Assembly (NCBI GenBank): GCA_958407085.1
Contig: CATYHY010000093.1
Coordinates: forward strand, 1 to 5,957
DNA length: 5,957 nucleotides
Direction of reading: 5' to 3'
Source: an uncultured Collinsella sp.
GTDB lineage: Bacteria; Actinomycetota; Coriobacteriia; Coriobacteriales; Coriobacteriaceae
Of the stretch, positions 1 to 5,957 are shown in pieces. A model generated the notes under the pieces. That model was not told the origin of the DNA, ran no database searches, and saw only the letters and a list, made by a program, of their open reading frames with translations. Position 1 is the stretch's first letter. Every line of letters starts with the position of its first letter. The position numbers and the translations under genes are program-made.

Positions 1-794
1 CCAAAGACCGAGACGCGGCTGACGGGGTTGACGGCAAGCAGGCGCGACCACAGCGAGTAGGCGACCGCGGAGATAAGCGCCATGTAGATGATGAGCGCGA
101 TGGCGGGGGCAATCGCCGTGGGGGAGAGCGCGCCACCCATCATAAAGCCGATGGCGGTGAGGACCAGGCCGCCGACCAAGAACTGCCACCCGGCAAGCAA
201 AACGCCGTCGTGCTCGCGCGAGAAGATACCGATCAGGCAGGTCGAAAGGGCGCCCGCGACGGTAGAGGCCAGGATAAAGCCCTCGCCGTCGAGCGTAAAG
301 CCAAAGGTACCGTCCGCGCCCGAAAGGTTGACGAGCGCGACACCGGCAAAGCCCAGTACGCAGCCGAGCACCTTGGCCGCATTGAGCTTTTCGGTGCGAA
401 ACGCCAGGGCGGCAAAGAGGATGGCTAGGAAGTTGGCGCTGGCCTCGATGATGGAGCTCGACATAGCGCTTGCACGGGAGAGACCAAGGTAGAAAAAGAA
501 GTACTGGCCGATGGTCTGGAAGAGCGACAAGATGCAGATGGGCTTGATATCACGCGCTTGCGGAACGAGCGGACGGCGCTGGGCCACGCTCATGCCAACA
601 ATGACCAGCATGCCGGCAAGGGTGAAGCGCAGACCCGCGAAGAGCAGCTGCGAGGCGCTGTCGTGCGCGGGAATGCCAAAGAGGCCGTAGCCGATCTTGA
701 TGCAGGGGAAGGCGGAGCCCCAGAGTGCACAGCAAACAAGACAGCCCAGGATGAGTCCAGGCAGGGTGGCGAGATACGGCTTGCGGCTTTCCAT
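1..794 (-). CDS. DMT/EamA-family transporter (10-TM drug/metabolite type), C-terminus missing at window edge
   Basis: The minus-strand frame runs open from an ATG at 794 off the left edge, giving 264 residues. It is very hydrophobic, with about eight membrane segments, roughly at residues 12-34, 48-70, 86-105, 110-132, 141-158, 172-191, 198-220 and 228-251. The usual EamA family layout is two five-helix repeats of about 300 residues in all, so the last one or two helices (roughly 30-40 residues) should lie outside the window. Family-like features are the ALWGSAFP stretch in helix 1, the LRF motif in helix 2 (around 55-57), and NPVSRVSVFG at the cut end, which resembles the segment joining the last helices of EamA proteins. 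The start is supported by an AGGAAGG site five bases upstream. The protein is predicted to sit in the cytoplasmic membrane and export or import a small metabolite. The substrate cannot be told from sequence, because this superfamily covers amino acids, nucleosides, sugars and drugs. It lies downstream of purL on the same strand, but a terminator lies between them. The family call is firm; the substrate is unknown. Confidence 0.88.
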   Translation of the reverse strand, partial: MESRKPYLATLPGLILGCLVCCALWGSAFPCIKIGYGLFGIPAHDSASQLLFAGLRFTLAGMLVIVGMSVAQRRPLVPQARDIKPICILSLFQTIGQYFFFYLGLSRASAMSSSIIEASANFLAILFAALAFRTEKLNAAKVLGCVLGFAGVALVNLSGADGTFGFTLDGEGFILASTVAGALSTCLIGIFSREHDGVLLAGWQFLVGGLVLTAIGFMMGGALSPTAIAPAIALIIYMALISAVAYSLWSRLLAVNPVSRVSVF

Positions 795-799
795 GATGT

Positions 800-806
800 C
801 CTTCCT
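800..806 (-). promoter_or_regulatory. Ribosome binding site of the DMT transporter gene
   Basis: On the minus strand this reads AGGAAGG and ends five bases before the ATG at 794. The only other nearby ATG (810-808) is followed at once by TAG, so this site fixes the start. Confidence 0.8.
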
Positions 807-819
807 ACATGCGCGAAGC

Positions 820-856
820 AAAAAAGAACCCGCCACCGGGCGTGCCGGTGGCGGGT
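820..856 (-). terminator. Intrinsic terminator after purL
   Basis: A perfect 12-bp stem (845-856 pairing with 828-839, nearly all G:C) closes a five-base loop. Reading on the minus strand it is followed directly by TCTTTTTT (827-820). It starts 38 bases after the purL stop codon, so it should end purL transcription. The T-tract ends only 25 bases before the start codon of the next gene, leaving no room for a complete promoter between the two. The downstream gene must therefore be reached by read-through or from a promoter upstream of or overlapping the hairpin. Confidence 0.9.
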
Positions 857-872
857 GTTGTTACCCGAGGGG

Positions 873-878
873 ATTGTA
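873..878 (-). promoter_or_regulatory. Possible -10 element upstream of the terminator hairpin
   Basis: On the minus strand this reads TACAAT, five of six matches to TATAAT. It lies between the purL stop codon and the terminator stem. No good -35 hexamer is visible 16-18 bases further upstream; the nearest candidate, TTCGCT, is poor and overlaps the purL C-terminal codons. If used, it would start transcripts near 866 and put the hairpin in the leader of the transporter gene. This is weak evidence from one hexamer. Confidence 0.2.
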
Positions 879-893
879 CCCGATGGGAACGTA

Positions 894-3800
894 TTAAGCG
901 AAGTAGGCTACGCCGCTCTCAAAGATCGGCATGAACTTATCGCCGGGGACATGCTCGGGCACGTTGCGGTACAGGTTGTCGCCGCGACGCTCGGCATGGC
1001 CCATCTTGCCCAGGACGCGGCCGTCGGGGCTCGTGATGCCCTCGATGGCGAGTGCGGAGCCGTTGGGGTTGACGGAAAGATCCATGCTGGGCTTGCCGTC
1101 CTCGCCCACGTACTGCGTGGCGACCTGGCCGTTGGCGATCAGCTGGGCGAGCACTTCGTCATTGGCGACAAAGCGGCCCTCGCCGTGGCTGATGGCGACG
1201 GTGTAGGGGTCGTCCAGGCTGCACTGCGACAGCCACGGGGACAGGTTGGACGAGATGCGGGTGCGCACCAGGCGGCTCTGATGGCGACCGATGGTGTTGA
1301 ACGTCAGCGTGGGCGCATCGGGCGTGGCGTCGACGATGTCGCCGTAGGGCACCAGGCCGAGCTTGACCAGGGCCTGGAAGCCGTTGCAGATGCCCAGCAT
1401 CAGGCCATCGCGGGCCTTGAGCAGGTCGCGGACTGCCTCGGTGACCTCGGGAGCGCGGAAGAACGCCGTGATGAACTTGGCGGAGCCGTCGGGCTCGTCG
1501 CCGCCCGAGAAGCCGCCGGGGATCATGACGATCTGGCTTGTACGGATGCGGCGGGCAAGCTCGTGGGTGCTCTCGGCGACGGCCTCGGGGGTGAGGTTGT
1601 TGATCACGAAGGTGTCGGCCTCGGCACCGGCGGCACGGAAGGCGCGGGCGCTGTCGTACTCGCAGTTGTTGCCGGGGAACACGGGGATGATCACGCGCGG
1701 GCGGGCGATCTTGGCGCCGCCGTACACGTGGATATCCTTGGCGCGGAAGTCGATGGGCTCGACCTCGGGGGTCTCGCCGGCGCTGCGGTAGGCGAAGACG
1801 CCCTCGATGCCGCTCTCCCAGGCCTCCTGGAGCTCGGCGAGCTCGATGACCTCGGAGCCGGTGTCGATGACATAGCCCTCGACGGTGGTGCCCAGGGGCT
1901 CGACGACAACGCCGTCGGCGACCTCGGGCAGCTCGGCATCCTCGGCGAGCTCGACGATAAAGCTGCCATAGAGCGGGGTGAAGAGGCTCTCCACGTCCAC
2001 GTCCTCGGCAAGCTCGATACCGATCTGGTTGCCGACGCACATCTTAAAGAGGCTCTCGGCGCCGCAGCCGTAGCCGGGCGTGGAGACGGCCAGGGCGTCG
2101 CCGGTGGCGGTGAGCGCCTCGACGGCGTCAAACGCGGCGAGCAGCTGCTGGGCGTCGGGGCGGTAGTCCTCGCCGTAGGTGGCGGGGGCGATGCGGACGA
2201 CGCGGTGCGTCAGGCCCTTGAACTCAGGGGAGACGGCGCGCGCCGCGCGGCCCACGGCCACAGCGAAGCTGATCAGAGTCGGCGGAACGTTGAGCTCGCC
2301 GGCCTCGTCCTCAAACGAGCCGCTCATGGAATCCTTGCCACCGATGGCGCCGGCACCCAGGTCGACTTGGGCCATGAGAGCGCCCAGGACGGCTGCCGTG
2401 GGCTTGCCCCAGCGCTCGGCCTCGGTGCGCAGACGCTCGAAGTACTCCTGGAAGGAGAGATAGGCGCGCTTGTGCTCAAAGCCGGCAGCCACGAGCTTGG
2501 CGATGGACTCGACCACGGACAGGTAGGCGCCGGCAAACTGGTCGGCTTCCATCAGGTAGGGGTTGAAGCCCCATGCCATGGCGCTTGCCGTGGTGGTCTC
2601 GCCGTCCACGGGGAACTTGGCGACCATGGCCGAGCTCGGGGTGAGCTGCGTCTTGCCGCCAAAGGGCATAAGCACGGTTGCGGCACCGATGGTGGAGTCG
2701 AAGCGCTCGGAAAGGCCCTTGTTGGAGGCAACGTTGAGGTCGGTGACAAGCGAGGTCATGCGCTCGGCAAGCGTGGTGCCGGCCCAGCTGGGCTGCCACA
2801 CGCTGCGGGCGCACACGTGGGCGACCTGGTGCTTGGGCGCGCCGTTGGAGTTGAGGAACTCGCGGGATAGGTCGACGATGGCGACACCGTTCCAGGCCAT
2901 ACGCATGCGCGGCTCGGCGGTAACCTCGGCGATAACGGTCGCCTCCAGGTTCTCCTCGGCGGCGTAGCCCATGAACTCCTCGACGTCACCGTCGGCGACG
3001 GCGCAGGCCATACGCTCCTGGGACTCGGAGATGGCGAGCTCTGTGCCGTCCAGGCCGTCGTACTTCTTGGTCACGGTGTCCAGGTCGACATACAGGCCGT
3101 CGGCAAGCTCACCCACGGCGACCGAGACGCCGCCGGCGCCAAAGTCGTTGCAGCGCTTGATCAGACGGCAGGCATCGCCGCGGCGGAAGAGGCGCTGCAG
3201 CTTGCGCTCGACCGGAGCGTTGCCCTTCTGGACCTCGGCGCCCGAGGTCTCGATGGACTCGGTGTTCTGGGTCTTGGAGGAGCCGGTGGCGCCGCCGATG
3301 CCGTCACGGCCGGTGCGGCCGCCCAGCAGGATGATCTTGTCGGTGGGGGCGGGGCACTCGCGGCGCACGTGGTTTGCCGGGGTAGCGCCCACGACGGCGC
3401 CGACCTCCATGCGCTTGGCCACGTAGCCGGGGTGATAGAGCTCGTTGACCTGGCCGGTGGCAAGGCCGATCTGGTTGCCGTAGCTGGAGTAGCCGGCGGC
3501 AGCGGTGGTTACGAGCTTGCGCTGCGGCAACTTGCCCTCGAGCGTCTCGGACACGGGGACGGTGGGGTCGCCGGCGCCGGTGACACGCATGGCCTGGTAC
3601 ACGTAGCTGCGGCCCGAGAGCGGGTCGCGGATGGCGCCGCCCACGCAGGTGGCGGCACCGCCGAAGGGCTCGATCTCGGTCGGGTGGTTGTGGGTCTCGT
3701 TCTTAAACAGGAACAGCCAGTCCTGGTCCTCGCCGTCGACATCGACCTTCACCTTGACGGTGCAGGCGTTGATCTCCTCGGACTCGTCGACATCGGTCAT

Positions 3801-4640
3801 GACGCCGGTCTTCTTAAGGTACTTGGCGCCGATGGTGCCCATGTCCATGAGGCAGACGGGCTTGGCGTCGCGACCGAGCTCGTGGCGCATCTCCATGTAG
3901 CGGTCGAAGGCCTGCTGCACCACGGCGTCGTCGATCGTCACGTTGTCCAGGACGGTGCCGAAGGTGGTGTGGCGGCAGTGATCGGACCAGTAGGTGTCGA
4001 TCACGCGGATCTCGGTGATGGTGGGATCGCGATCCTCATCGCGGAAGTACTGCTGGCAGAAGGCGATGTCCGCCTCGTCCATGGCAAGACCGCGATCGGC
4101 GATAAAGGCGGCAAGGCCGGCCTCGTCGAGCTCGCGGAAGCCGTCGAGCACTTCGACGGGCTGGGGCTCGGGGGTCTCCATGTACAGCGTCTCGGGCAGG
4201 TCGAGCGAGGCGATGCGCGCCTCGACGGGGTTCACCACGTAGTGCTTGATGGCCTCGATGGCGGCCTCGTCCAGGGCGCCCGAGATCATATAGACCTTGG
4301 CGGAGCGCACGGCGGGGCGCTCGCCCTGGCTGATGAGCTGCACGCACTCGCTGGCGGAGTCGGCGCGCTGGTCAAACTGGCCAGGCAGGAATTCGACGGC
4401 AAAGACGGCGCCATCGCTTGCGGGGAGCTCGTCGTAGGTCACATCGACCTGGGGCTCGCTAAAGACGGTCGGCACGCAGGAGCGGAAAAGCTCCTCGTCG
4501 ATGCCCTCGACGTCGTAGCGGTTGATGATCCTCAGGGCCTCGATGCCCTTGATGCCGAGAATCTCGGTCAGCTCGCCCTTGAGCTGCTGAGCCTCGACGT
4601 CGAACCCGGGTTTCTTCTCCACGTAGATACGAGAGACCAT
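894..4640 (-). CDS. purL: Phosphoribosylformylglycinamidine (FGAM) synthase, single-chain form
   Basis: This cytoplasmic enzyme catalyses step four of de novo purine synthesis: FGAR + glutamine + ATP gives FGAM + glutamate + ADP + phosphate. The 1248-residue protein fuses all parts. Residues 1 to about 150 form a PurS-like N-terminal region. The linker carries SDHCRHTTF at 219-227. The first PurM-like ATP/substrate unit has NETHNHPTEIEPFGG (314-328) and NDFGAGGVSVAVGELADG (498-515). A second PurM-like unit follows, with GGKDSMSGSF at 767-776. A class I glutamine amidotransferase domain starts at about 980. Its catalytic triad looks intact: Cys1085 in GICNGFQAL, and His1215 and Glu1217 in GHAERR; PGGFSGGDE (1041-1049) and SHGEGRF (1151-1157) are also present. 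The length fits the roughly 1240-residue one-chain clade seen in Clostridia and relatives, not the split PurL/PurQ/PurS set. I chose the ATG at 4640 because MVSRIYVEKKPGF opens the conserved domain and AGGAAGG lies nine bases upstream. The frame stays open to an ATG at 4748, but those 36 residues look non-domain. The stop is TAA, followed by a terminator. No other pur gene is in the window. Confidence 0.97.
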   Translation of the reverse strand: MVSRIYVEKKPGFDVEAQQLKGELTEILGIKGIEALRIINRYDVEGIDEELFRSCVPTVFSEPQVDVTYDELPASDGAVFAVEFLPGQFDQRADSASECVQLISQGERPAVRSAKVYMISGALDEAAIEAIKHYVVNPVEARIASLDLPETLYMETPEPQPVEVLDGFRELDEAGLAAFIADRGLAMDEADIAFCQQYFRDEDRDPTITEIRVIDTYWSDHCRHTTFGTVLDNVTIDDAVVQQAFDRYMEMRHELGRDAKPVCLMDMGTIGAKYLKKTGVMTDVDESEEINACTVKVKVDVDGEDQDWLFLFKNETHNHPTEIEPFGGAATCVGGAIRDPLSGRSYVYQAMRVTGAGDPTVPVSETLEGKLPQRKLVTTAAAGYSSYGNQIGLATGQVNELYHPGYVAKRMEVGAVVGATPANHVRRECPAPTDKIILLGGRTGRDGIGGATGSSKTQNTESIETSGAEVQKGNAPVERKLQRLFRRGDACRLIKRCNDFGAGGVSVAVGELADGLYVDLDTVTKKYDGLDGTELAISESQERMACAVADGDVEEFMGYAAEENLEATVIAEVTAEPRMRMAWNGVAIVDLSREFLNSNGAPKHQVAHVCARSVWQPSWAGTTLAERMTSLVTDLNVASNKGLSERFDSTIGAATVLMPFGGKTQLTPSSAMVAKFPVDGETTTASAMAWGFNPYLMEADQFAGAYLSVVESIAKLVAAGFEHKRAYLSFQEYFERLRTEAERWGKPTAAVLGALMAQVDLGAGAIGGKDSMSGSFEDEAGELNVPPTLISFAVAVGRAARAVSPEFKGLTHRVVRIAPATYGEDYRPDAQQLLAAFDAVEALTATGDALAVSTPGYGCGAESLFKMCVGNQIGIELAEDVDVESLFTPLYGSFIVELAEDAELPEVADGVVVEPLGTTVEGYVIDTGSEVIELAELQEAWESGIEGVFAYRSAGETPEVEPIDFRAKDIHVYGGAKIARPRVIIPVFPGNNCEYDSARAFRAAGAEADTFVINNLTPEAVAESTHELARRIRTSQIVMIPGGFSGGDEPDGSAKFITAFFRAPEVTEAVRDLLKARDGLMLGICNGFQALVKLGLVPYGDIVDATPDAPTLTFNTIGRHQSRLVRTRISSNLSPWLSQCSLDDPYTVAISHGEGRFVANDEVLAQLIANGQVATQYVGEDGKPSMDLSVNPNGSALAIEGITSPDGRVLGKMGHAERRGDNLYRNVPEHVPGDKFMPIFESGVAYFA

Positions 4641-4643
4641 TGG

Positions 4644-4656
4644 TTCCTGCCTTCCT
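4644..4656 (-). promoter_or_regulatory. Ribosome binding site deciding the purL start
   Basis: The minus strand reads AGGAAGGCAGGAA just before the ATG at 4640. The AGGAAGG part (4656-4650) sits nine bases from the start codon, a workable distance. The second AGGAA (4648-4644) is only three bases away and probably too close. The AGGAAGG core is identical to that of the DMT transporter gene. This favours 4640 over the upstream in-frame ATGs at 4748 and 4733, neither of which has a comparable purine-rich site. Confidence 0.75.
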
Positions 4657-4667
4657 GATCGGTTGGG

Positions 4668-4678
4668 CGTACGGTACG
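4668..4678. repeat. Perfect palindrome in the purL leader, possible operator
   Basis: CGTAC-G-GTACG is a perfect inverted repeat with five-base arms and a one-base centre. It overlaps a tandem TACGG TACGG TA. It lies 28 bases upstream of the purL start codon, between any upstream promoter and the ribosome binding site. Short palindromes here can be repressor sites, but it does not resemble the Bacillus PurR box or the enterobacterial PurR operator as I know them. The role is unproven. Confidence 0.3.
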
Positions 4679-4749
4679 GTATGCGGCAGCGGTCGGTTTG
4701 CGGGGTCTGCCCTGCGGTCGCCTTGAGCCACATGTTTGTAAACCTCACT

Positions 4750-4755
4750 ATGATA
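4750..4755 (-). promoter_or_regulatory. Candidate -10 element for purL
   Basis: The minus strand reads TATCAT, a plausible -10, which would start transcripts near 4743 with a leader of about 100 bases. A convincing -35 is missing; CCTCAA lies at 17-base spacing. The same bases read TATGAT on the plus strand (4749-4754), so the element could face either way. A start near 4743 would leave the in-frame ATG at 4748 outside the mRNA, consistent with translation from 4640. Confidence 0.28.
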
Positions 4756-4788
4756 CGACAGCTCGCGGCGCGTTGAGGACGGCGAGGG

Positions 4789-4797
4789 TGCTACAGT
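4789..4797 (+). promoter_or_regulatory. Candidate extended -10 promoter for the antiporter gene
   Basis: TGCTACAGT fits the extended -10 pattern TGnTAnnnT, which can work without a good -35. TTGAGG at 4773-4778 resembles a -35 but is only 13 bases from TACAGT, too close for normal use. Transcription would begin near 4804 and give a leader of about 20 bases that just includes the ribosome binding site. An alternative plus-strand -10, TATGAT at 4749-4754, would give a leader of about 65 bases. Confidence 0.4.
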
Positions 4798-4810
4798 GAA
4801 GCGCAAACAA

Positions 4811-4818
4811 GAGAAAGG
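4811..4818 (+). promoter_or_regulatory. Ribosome binding site of the antiporter gene
   Basis: GAGAAAGG ends six bases before the ATG at 4825. It is a moderate match to the anti-Shine-Dalgarno sequence at good spacing. The ATG at 4796 is in a different frame from the antiporter, so it is not a rival start. Confidence 0.7.
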
Positions 4819-4824
4819 CATCAC

Positions 4825-5957
4825 ATGGCATTCGTTTCACTCGCCATCATCGCGCTCGTGGCCTTTGCAAGCCCCTTCATCGCCTCGGCGATTCCCGGAA
4901 AACCCATTCCCGAAACGGTCTTTTTGCTCGTGTTCGGCGCGGTGCTGGGACCCCATATGCTCGACATTATCCATGTAGATGCCGAGGTCTCGCTTGTGTC
5001 CGAGCTCGGTCTGGCCTTTTTGTTCCTGCTCGCCGGCTTTGAGATCGACCCCAAGAGCATCACGGGCGTCGAGGGGCGCTACGGCTTGGCGACGTGGGTC
5101 GTCACGTTTGGTATCGCCTGGCTTGCCGTGCGCTTTACCCCGTGGTTCTCGGTCAGTCATTTCGACGGTATCGCCGTGACGCTTGCCCTCACTTCGACGG
5201 CGCTCGGCACGCTCGTGCCCATCATGCGTGAGCGCTCGCTCACCGGCACGCGCGTGGGCGACTCGATTCTTGCGTATGGCACCTGGGGTGAGCTCGGCCC
5301 CGTGCTCGCCATGTCGGTGCTGCTGTCTGCCCGCACCGGCATCCAGACGCTTGTAATCCTTGGCTTGTTTGCGGTGGTCTGCGTGTTGCTGGCCGTGGTC
5401 CCAAGCCGCTCCAAGCGCGTCGGCAGCCGCTTCTTTGCGTTTGTCGAGGAGCGCGCCGATACCACGTCGCAGACCTTCGTGCGCCTGACGGTGCTCATCC
5501 TGGTCACGCTCGTGGCATTCTCCGCCGTCTTTGACCTCGATATCGTGTTGGGTTCTTTTGCCGCCGGCTTTGTCCTGCGCTATATCATCCCCGAGGGCAA
5601 CCATACGCTCGAGACCAAGCTCGACGGCCTGGCCTACGGCTTTTTGATTCCGGTGTTCTTCACCGTATCGGGCGCAAAGATCGACCTGACGGCCGTGGCG
5701 TCGCGCCCGGGCTTGCTCGCGGGCTTTATCGTGGCGTTGCTGATTATTCGTGCCGTGCCCATTCTCATCTCTATGGGCATTTGTCCTGCGACGCGCGATG
5801 TGTCGGCGTATGGCCGCATTACCGTGGCCCTGTACTGCACCACGGCGCTGCCGATCATCGTTGCCGTGACGAGCGTTGCCGTCAACGCGGGCGCGCTGTC
5901 GCAAGATATTGCGTCGGTCATGGTTGCCGCCGGTGCCATCACGGTGTTCTTGATGCC
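4825..5957 (+). CDS. CPA2-family monovalent cation:proton antiporter (Na+/H+ exchanger domain), C-terminus missing at window edge
   Basis: The frame is open from the ATG at 4825 to the window end (377 residues, no stop seen). The protein is a membrane domain of the Na_H_Exchanger/CPA2 type, predicted to swap Na+ or K+ for protons across the cytoplasmic membrane, for pH or cation homeostasis. Around ten hydrophobic segments are visible, starting with residues 4-22. Family-like stretches are PETVFLLVFGAVLGP (29-43), GLAFLFLLAGFEID (62-75), a glycine/serine-rich STALGTL (124-130), and the GFLIPVFFTVSGAKIDL stretch (272-288), which matches the Kef-type family pattern. Aligned by eye without gaps to the KefC helix ending in Gln-Asp, this protein has Gly155-Glu156 (TWGELGPV), so the usual ion-binding Asp is Glu. 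Arg309 (LIIRAVP) is a candidate for the conserved basic residue of a late core helix. Whether a cytoplasmic TrkA-N/RCK regulatory domain follows cannot be seen, so I give no kef symbol. It is divergent from purL. The family call is sure; ion choice is not. Confidence 0.9.
   Translation, partial: MAFVSLAIIALVAFASPFIASAIPGKPIPETVFLLVFGAVLGPHMLDIIHVDAEVSLVSELGLAFLFLLAGFEIDPKSITGVEGRYGLATWVVTFGIAWLAVRFTPWFSVSHFDGIAVTLALTSTALGTLVPIMRERSLTGTRVGDSILAYGTWGELGPVLAMSVLLSARTGIQTLVILGLFAVVCVLLAVVPSRSKRVGSRFFAFVEERADTTSQTFVRLTVLILVTLVAFSAVFDLDIVLGSFAAGFVLRYIIPEGNHTLETKLDGLAYGFLIPVFFTVSGAKIDLTAVASRPGLLAGFIVALLIIRAVPILISMGICPATRDVSAYGRITVALYCTTALPIIVAVTSVAVNAGALSQDIASVMVAAGAITVFLM

Noticed and set aside
88..492. 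A 134-residue open frame on the plus strand, antisense to the DMT transporter gene
   Set aside because: It is rich in Ala, Pro, Ser, Lys and Arg with no domain. The minus strand codes for a convincing EamA protein across the whole stretch.
1159..2040. A 293-residue Arg/Pro-rich open frame on the same strand as purL but in another frame
   Set aside because: Its composition (dominated by Arg, Pro, Gly and His) is that of an off-frame reading of a high-GC gene, and purL is continuous and complete across it.
558..2870. A 770-residue open frame on the plus strand, antisense to purL
   Set aside because: It lies opposite purL, whose motifs and catalytic triad are intact. Its translation is a low-complexity mix of Gly, Ala, Asp, Val, Leu and His typical of the antisense frame of a GC-rich gene. 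It also runs through the terminator and into the antisense of the DMT gene. No domain is recognisable.
3369..4658. A 429-residue open frame on the plus strand, antisense to the purL N-terminal half
   Set aside because: It has the same antisense composition (repeated Gly-Asp-Leu-Val-His) with no motif and no convincing ribosome binding site. It is a shadow of purL codon bias.
4701..4716. Short hairpin GCGGGG-TCTG-CCCTGC upstream of purL
   Set aside because: In the purL mRNA direction the stem has an A-C mismatch and no following T-run, so it is neither a terminator nor a convincing regulatory stem.
4641..4824. Purine, PRPP or other riboswitch in the purL leader
   Set aside because: I looked for the conserved purine riboswitch core and for a terminator hairpin with a T-tract before the start codon and saw neither. 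The only pairings are short and partly mismatched.
4837..5904. A 355-residue open frame on the minus strand, antisense to the antiporter gene
   Set aside because: The product is extremely rich in Arg, His, Gly, Asp and Gln, with no hydrophobic core or known domain. The opposite strand encodes a clear membrane transporter, so this is a mirror of its codon use.
1..5957. A novel defence system, mobile element, CRISPR array or RNA gene
   Set aside because: The three genes belong to well-known housekeeping or transport families. There are no long direct or inverted repeats, integrase or transposase motifs, spacer arrays or tRNA-like folds that I can see, and base composition is even across the window.

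Overview
The window looks like an ordinary stretch of a high-GC actinobacterial chromosome. It has strong third-position G/C bias, AGGAAGG-type ribosome binding sites and a one-chain 'clade II' type PurL. By recall of protein style, the best guess is class Coriobacteriia, possibly a Collinsella-like gut bacterium. This lineage call is an inference; no rRNA or other marker is present to test it.

Layout. Positions 1-794 (minus strand) hold the first 264 residues of a DMT/EamA-family membrane transporter, whose C-terminus lies beyond the left edge. Positions 795-893 are a short intergenic gap carrying a strong intrinsic terminator hairpin that ends purL transcription just ahead of the transporter's start codon. 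Positions 894-4640 (minus) hold a complete 1248-residue purL, encoding phosphoribosylformylglycinamidine synthase of de novo purine synthesis. Positions 4641-4824 are a divergent intergenic region with candidate promoter elements for both flanking genes and a small perfect palindrome. Positions 4825-5957 (plus) hold the first 377 residues of a CPA2-type monovalent cation:proton antiporter, which runs off the right edge.

How the genes relate. purL is a cytoplasmic biosynthetic enzyme flanked by two unrelated membrane transporters. purL and the DMT gene are co-directional but separated by a terminator. The antiporter is divergently transcribed. Nothing suggests a shared pathway, a mobile element, a defence system or recent transfer. 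I found no tRNA, rRNA, CRISPR array, insertion sequence or recognisable riboswitch.

The points most worth a second look are modest: the terminator sits where it could also act as a leader attenuator for the transporter, the antiporter has Glu where the family usually has its ion-binding Asp, and the purL leader has an unexplained palindrome and an ambiguous in-frame upstream start. The long open frames antisense to purL and to the antiporter are composition artefacts.
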